DNA of 9,153 nt from Streptococcus oralis (GTDB lineage Bacteria; Bacillota; Bacilli; Lactobacillales; Streptococcaceae): positions 1 through 9,153 of the forward strand of contig CALHBZ010000347.1 in NCBI GenBank assembly GCA_937930605.1, in the 5' to 3' direction. Positions 6,662 to 9,153 of this stretch are shown piece after piece (the first letter of the stretch is position 1; each line of letters opens with the position of its first letter). The translations under genes were made by a program, and so were the position numbers. The notes beneath the pieces are model-generated. The model made no database searches and was not told the origin of the DNA. It was given only the letters and a program-made list of their open reading frames with translations.

Positions 6662-7819
6662 ATGAAAAAAGAATTTAATTTAATCGCAACTGCTGCGGCG
6701 GGTCTTGAAGCTGTTGTTGGACGAGATGTGCGAGAGTTAGGCTATGATTGCCAGGTTGAAAATGGCCGTGTCCGTTTTCAAGGAGATGTGAAGGCAATCA
6801 TCGAGACCAATCTTTGGCTTCGAGCAGCTGACCGCATCAAGATTGTAGTCGGGAGCTTTCCTGCAAAGACCTTTGAAGAACTCTTTCAAGGAGTTTTTGC
6901 TCTAGATTGGGAAAACTATCTCCCACTTGGAGCGCGTTTCCCTATCTCAAAGGCTAAATGTGTTAAGTCTAAACTGCATAATGAGCCTAGTGTTCAGGCG
7001 ATTTCCAAGAAGGCTGTTGTGAAGAAACTGCAAAAACATTATGCTCGCCCAGAAGGTGTTCCCCTGATGGAAAATGGTCCTGAATTTAAGATTGAGGTGT
7101 CCATCCTTAAAGATATGGCAACTGTCATGATTGATACAACAGGATTTAGTCTTTTCAAGCGTGGCTATCGTACGGAAAAGGGTGGAGCTCCTATCAAGGA
7201 AAACATGGCAGCAGCCATTTTACAACTCTCTAACTGGTATCCAGACAAGCCCTTGATCGATCCGACCTGCGGTTCGGGGACTTTCTGTATCGAGGCGGCT
7301 ATGATGGCTAAAAAGATGGCTCCTGGTCTTCGCCGTTCCTTTGCTTTTGAGGAATGGAACTGGGTTAGCGATCGGTTAATCCAAGAAGTGCGTACCGAGG
7401 CTGCCAAGAAAATTGACCATGAACTGGAATTGGATATTATGGGCTGTGATATTGATGCTCGTATGGTGGAAATTGCCAAGGCAAATGCCCAAGCAGCAGG
7501 TGTGGCAGGCGATATCACCTTTAAGCAAATGCGGGTACAAGACTTGCGCACAGACAAGGTAAATGGTGTCATCATCTCCAATCCGCCATATGGGGAGCGT
7601 TTGTCTGATGATGCAGGAGTTACCAAGCTCTATGCTGAGATGGGACAGGTGTTTGCGCCACTGAAAACCTGGAGTAAATTTATCCTGACGAGTGATGAAG
7701 CATTTGAAAGTAAGTACGGAAGTCCAGCTGATAAAAAACGAAAACTGTATAACGGGACCTTGAAAGTGGATTTGTATCAATACTTTGGTCAGCGTGTCAA
7801 ACGCCAAGAGTTGAAATAG
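6662..7819 (+). CDS. ypsC: THUMP-domain 23S rRNA (guanine-N2) methyltransferase, RlmL/YpsC-like
   Basis: The product is a SAM-dependent N2-guanine methyltransferase of large-subunit ribosomal RNA. The E. coli relative RlmL modifies G2445 but is a much longer RlmL-RlmK fusion; this 385-residue form corresponds only to the RlmL half, as in Bacillus YpsC. The N-terminal ferredoxin-like and THUMP region spans about 5-160 and should bind RNA. The Rossmann methyltransferase domain follows, with the SAM motif DPTCGSGTF (200-208), the acidic CDIDARMVE (262-270) and the catalytic NPPYGER (307-313). I start at ATG 6662, whose MKKEFNLIATAAAGLE opening matches the family; a GTG at 6629 in the same frame has no ribosome site and touches the rnpB terminator. 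mapZ follows after 12 bases and is probably cotranscribed. The exact base modified here is assigned by homology only. Confidence 0.93.
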   Translation: MKKEFNLIATAAAGLEAVVGRDVRELGYDCQVENGRVRFQGDVKAIIETNLWLRAADRIKIVVGSFPAKTFEELFQGVFALDWENYLPLGARFPISKAKCVKSKLHNEPSVQAISKKAVVKKLQKHYARPEGVPLMENGPEFKIEVSILKDMATVMIDTTGFSLFKRGYRTEKGGAPIKENMAAAILQLSNWYPDKPLIDPTCGSGTFCIEAAMMAKKMAPGLRRSFAFEEWNWVSDRLIQEVRTEAAKKIDHELELDIMGCDIDARMVEIAKANAQAAGVAGDITFKQMRVQDLRTDKVNGVIISNPPYGERLSDDAGVTKLYAEMGQVFAPLKTWSKFILTSDEAFESKYGSPADKKRKLYNGTLKVDLYQYFGQRVKRQELK

Positions 7820-7831
7820 AAAGGAAGACAA

Positions 7832-9153
7832 ATGAGTAACAAAACACAGGATCAGCAGAATCATGAGCAACAAGAAGCCCAATTTGATTTTGGAGAGGCT
7901 AAAGATTTGACAGTTGGTCAAGTCATTCGTAAAAATGAAGAAGTCGAAGCGGGTGTTCTGCCAGAAGACAGCATTCTGGATAAATATATCAAACAACACC
8001 GCGAGGAAATCGAGGCGGATAAGTTTGAAACACGTCAATTTAAAAAAGAAGAACTACTAGCAGCTCAGGCTCAAGAAGAATTGACACAGGAAGTTCCAGA
8101 AATCACTGAAGAATCGGCGCCAGTCATAGAAGAACCCGAGACAGTTTCAGCAGAAACGGTGTCAGACTCAGCTGAAACTACAAGCTCGGACGTGATTTTG
8201 CCTCCTTCAGGAGAAGAAAACAAAGACTTGGAGTCGCTTGTGTTGGAAAAGCAAGCGCCAGTAGAGGTTGCTGATGAAAAAGAAGAGGAAGAGACAGCTC
8301 TACTTTCCCGCTCAGCTCAGGCAGAATCAGAAACAACTTCTAATTCTAAAAAGAAGCGCGTGTTTGTTATCGGTTCGGCCTTAGCTGCAGTCCTTATCCT
8401 GGCAGGTGGTTACTATATCTATCGCCAAGTAGCTCGCTCTAACCAAGCTATCCAGTCTTCTCAGTCGTCTTCTAACAATCAAGAAACACAAACGGACCTA
8501 CAAGAGTTTAATACCCTCTATGATGCCTTCTATACGGATGCTAACAAAACAGCTTTGAAAAATAGTCAGTTTGATAAGCTGGATCAACTAAAGACCTTGT
8601 TAGATAAACTTGAAGGTAGCCGAGAGCATACACTTGCAAAATCTAAGTATGATAGCCTAGCAACTCAAATCAAGGCTATCCAAGATATCAATGCCCAGTT
8701 TGAGACTCCTGCAATTACTGACGGTGTCTTGGATACCAATGCAAAAATCAAGGCAAATGCTAAATTTGCAGAAATTAAAACGGGAAATACAGAGCTAGAT
8801 AAACTATTAGATAAGGCCATTAGCCTTGGTAAGAGTCAGCAAACAAGTGCCTCTAGTTCAAGTTCAAGTAGCAGTAGCCAAGAAAGTTCAAGCACAACGA
8901 CTGATAGTAGTACGAACAGTTCGTCTGCTTCATCTAGTTCTGCATCAAGTTCTCCAACTGCCCCAGCTAGTAATGATACAAACGGAGGCCTGTCTAGCGA
9001 TGGTGTTAACCTTCAAAGAAGTGTCAGCCGTGTACCATACAACCAATCAGCTGTAGACGATAGCAACAACCCTGCCTGGACTTTTGCTGATGGTGTTCTG
9101 GAACAAATCCTAGCAACATCACGTGCTCGCGGTTATATCACAGGCAACCAATA
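7832..9153 (+). CDS. mapZ: Mid-cell-anchored protein Z (MapZ/LocZ), 3' end outside the window
   Basis: MapZ is a streptococcal single-pass membrane protein that marks the division site, binds FtsZ through its cytosolic N-terminus and positions the Z-ring; it is a substrate of the kinase StkP. The frame is open from the ATG to the window end, giving 440 codons of an expected 460 or so. Order: N-terminal conserved FtsZ-binding stretch ([14 protein letters not shown], 17-30), acidic cytosolic region, KKKR before a membrane helix (about 176-197), first extracellular helical domain (about 220-335), a Ser-rich linker (341-380), and the second extracellular domain beginning near 385, still incomplete at GYITGNQ. 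AGAAAGGAAG precedes the start. Thr67, a known phosphorylation site, is present in FETRQF; the second site reported in pneumococcus, Thr78, is Ala here. It lies 12 bases after the methyltransferase gene and probably shares its transcript. Confidence 0.95.
   Translation, partial: MSNKTQDQQNHEQQEAQFDFGEAKDLTVGQVIRKNEEVEAGVLPEDSILDKYIKQHREEIEADKFETRQFKKEELLAAQAQEELTQEVPEITEESAPVIEEPETVSAETVSDSAETTSSDVILPPSGEENKDLESLVLEKQAPVEVADEKEEEETALLSRSAQAESETTSNSKKKRVFVIGSALAAVLILAGGYYIYRQVARSNQAIQSSQSSSNNQETQTDLQEFNTLYDAFYTDANKTALKNSQFDKLDQLKTLLDKLEGSREHTLAKSKYDSLATQIKAIQDINAQFETPAITDGVLDTNAKIKANAKFAEIKTGNTELDKLLDKAISLGKSQQTSASSSSSSSSSQESSSTTTDSSTNSSSASSSSASSSPTAPASNDTNGGLSSDGVNLQRSVSRVPYNQSAVDDSNNPAWTFADGVLEQILATSRARGYITGNQ
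8852..8971 (+). repeat. Serine-rich linker of MapZ
   Basis: Forty codons begin with nine consecutive Ser and are mostly Ser with some Thr, Ala, Asn and Gln (residues 341-380). Several different Ser codons (AGT, TCA, AGC, TCT) are mixed, so it is not a simple trinucleotide repeat but a degenerate low-complexity tract. It joins the two extracellular subdomains of MapZ and is expected to be flexible and variable in length between strains. Confidence 0.85.

Noticed and set aside
7376..8038. 220-codon open frame on the minus strand across the end of the methyltransferase gene and start of mapZ
   Set aside because: It is antisense to two well-supported genes, shows no recognisable domain or ribosome site, and crosses their junction.
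8826..9056. 76-codon plus-strand frame
   Set aside because: Out-of-frame reading of the MapZ serine-rich linker.
1..9153. CRISPR array, insertion sequence, BOX/RUP-type repeats, tRNA, toxin-antitoxin or phage genes
   Set aside because: Looked for on both strands; no regularly spaced repeats, transposase frames, clover-leaf candidates or paired small genes were seen.

Overview
The window looks like chromosome of a Streptococcus of the mitis group (S. mitis, S. oralis, S. infantis or S. pneumoniae relatives). The evidence is the run recU-pbp1a (minus strand) next to ypsA, gpsB, rnpB, the THUMP methyltransferase gene and mapZ (plus strand). I know this order from the pneumococcal chromosome, and the proteins read like close relatives of the pneumococcal ones. 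The species cannot be fixed from sequence reading alone.

Left part (1-2233, plus strand): the distal end of a capsule or rhamnan-type surface polysaccharide locus. It holds the last codons of a membrane protein gene, then glf (UDP-galactopyranose mutase, which makes the UDP-galactofuranose donor), then an overlapping family-3 membrane acyltransferase gene of the wcjE type. The glycan is therefore expected to contain galactofuranose and probably O-acetyl groups. A 197-base gap with a strong hairpin, probably a terminator working in both directions, separates this locus from the convergent pbp1a. The aliA gene that usually bounds pneumococcal capsule loci is absent here.

Middle part (2431-5177, minus strand): recU (Holliday junction resolvase) and pbp1a (bifunctional class A penicillin-binding protein) overlap by an ATGA and share an extended -10 promoter in a 65-base divergent region. 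PBP1a has intact STMK, SRN and KTGT motifs. At the site equivalent to pneumococcal TSQF 574-577 it reads NSGY, close to the NTGY block of resistance-associated mosaic alleles.

Right part (5243-9153, plus strand): ypsA (DUF1273, cell-division linked), gpsB (division/peptidoglycan adaptor), rnpB (type B RNase P RNA, with terminator), an RlmL/YpsC-like 23S rRNA methyltransferase gene, and mapZ (mid-cell FtsZ-ring positioning protein), cut by the window end. PBP1a, GpsB, MapZ and probably YpsA all act in septal or peripheral wall synthesis and division. RecU, RNase P and the methyltransferase add chromosome and RNA housekeeping.

I see no insertion sequence, CRISPR, tRNA, toxin-antitoxin pair or phage gene. 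This is largely a known, conserved neighbourhood, and I found no clear undescribed system. The points worth a second look are local: the PBP1a NSGY block, a G8 tract in the PBP1a glycosyltransferase coding region, a hairpin between the Shine-Dalgarno and start codon of the methyltransferase gene, a missing StkP phospho-site in MapZ, and the missing capsule boundary gene.
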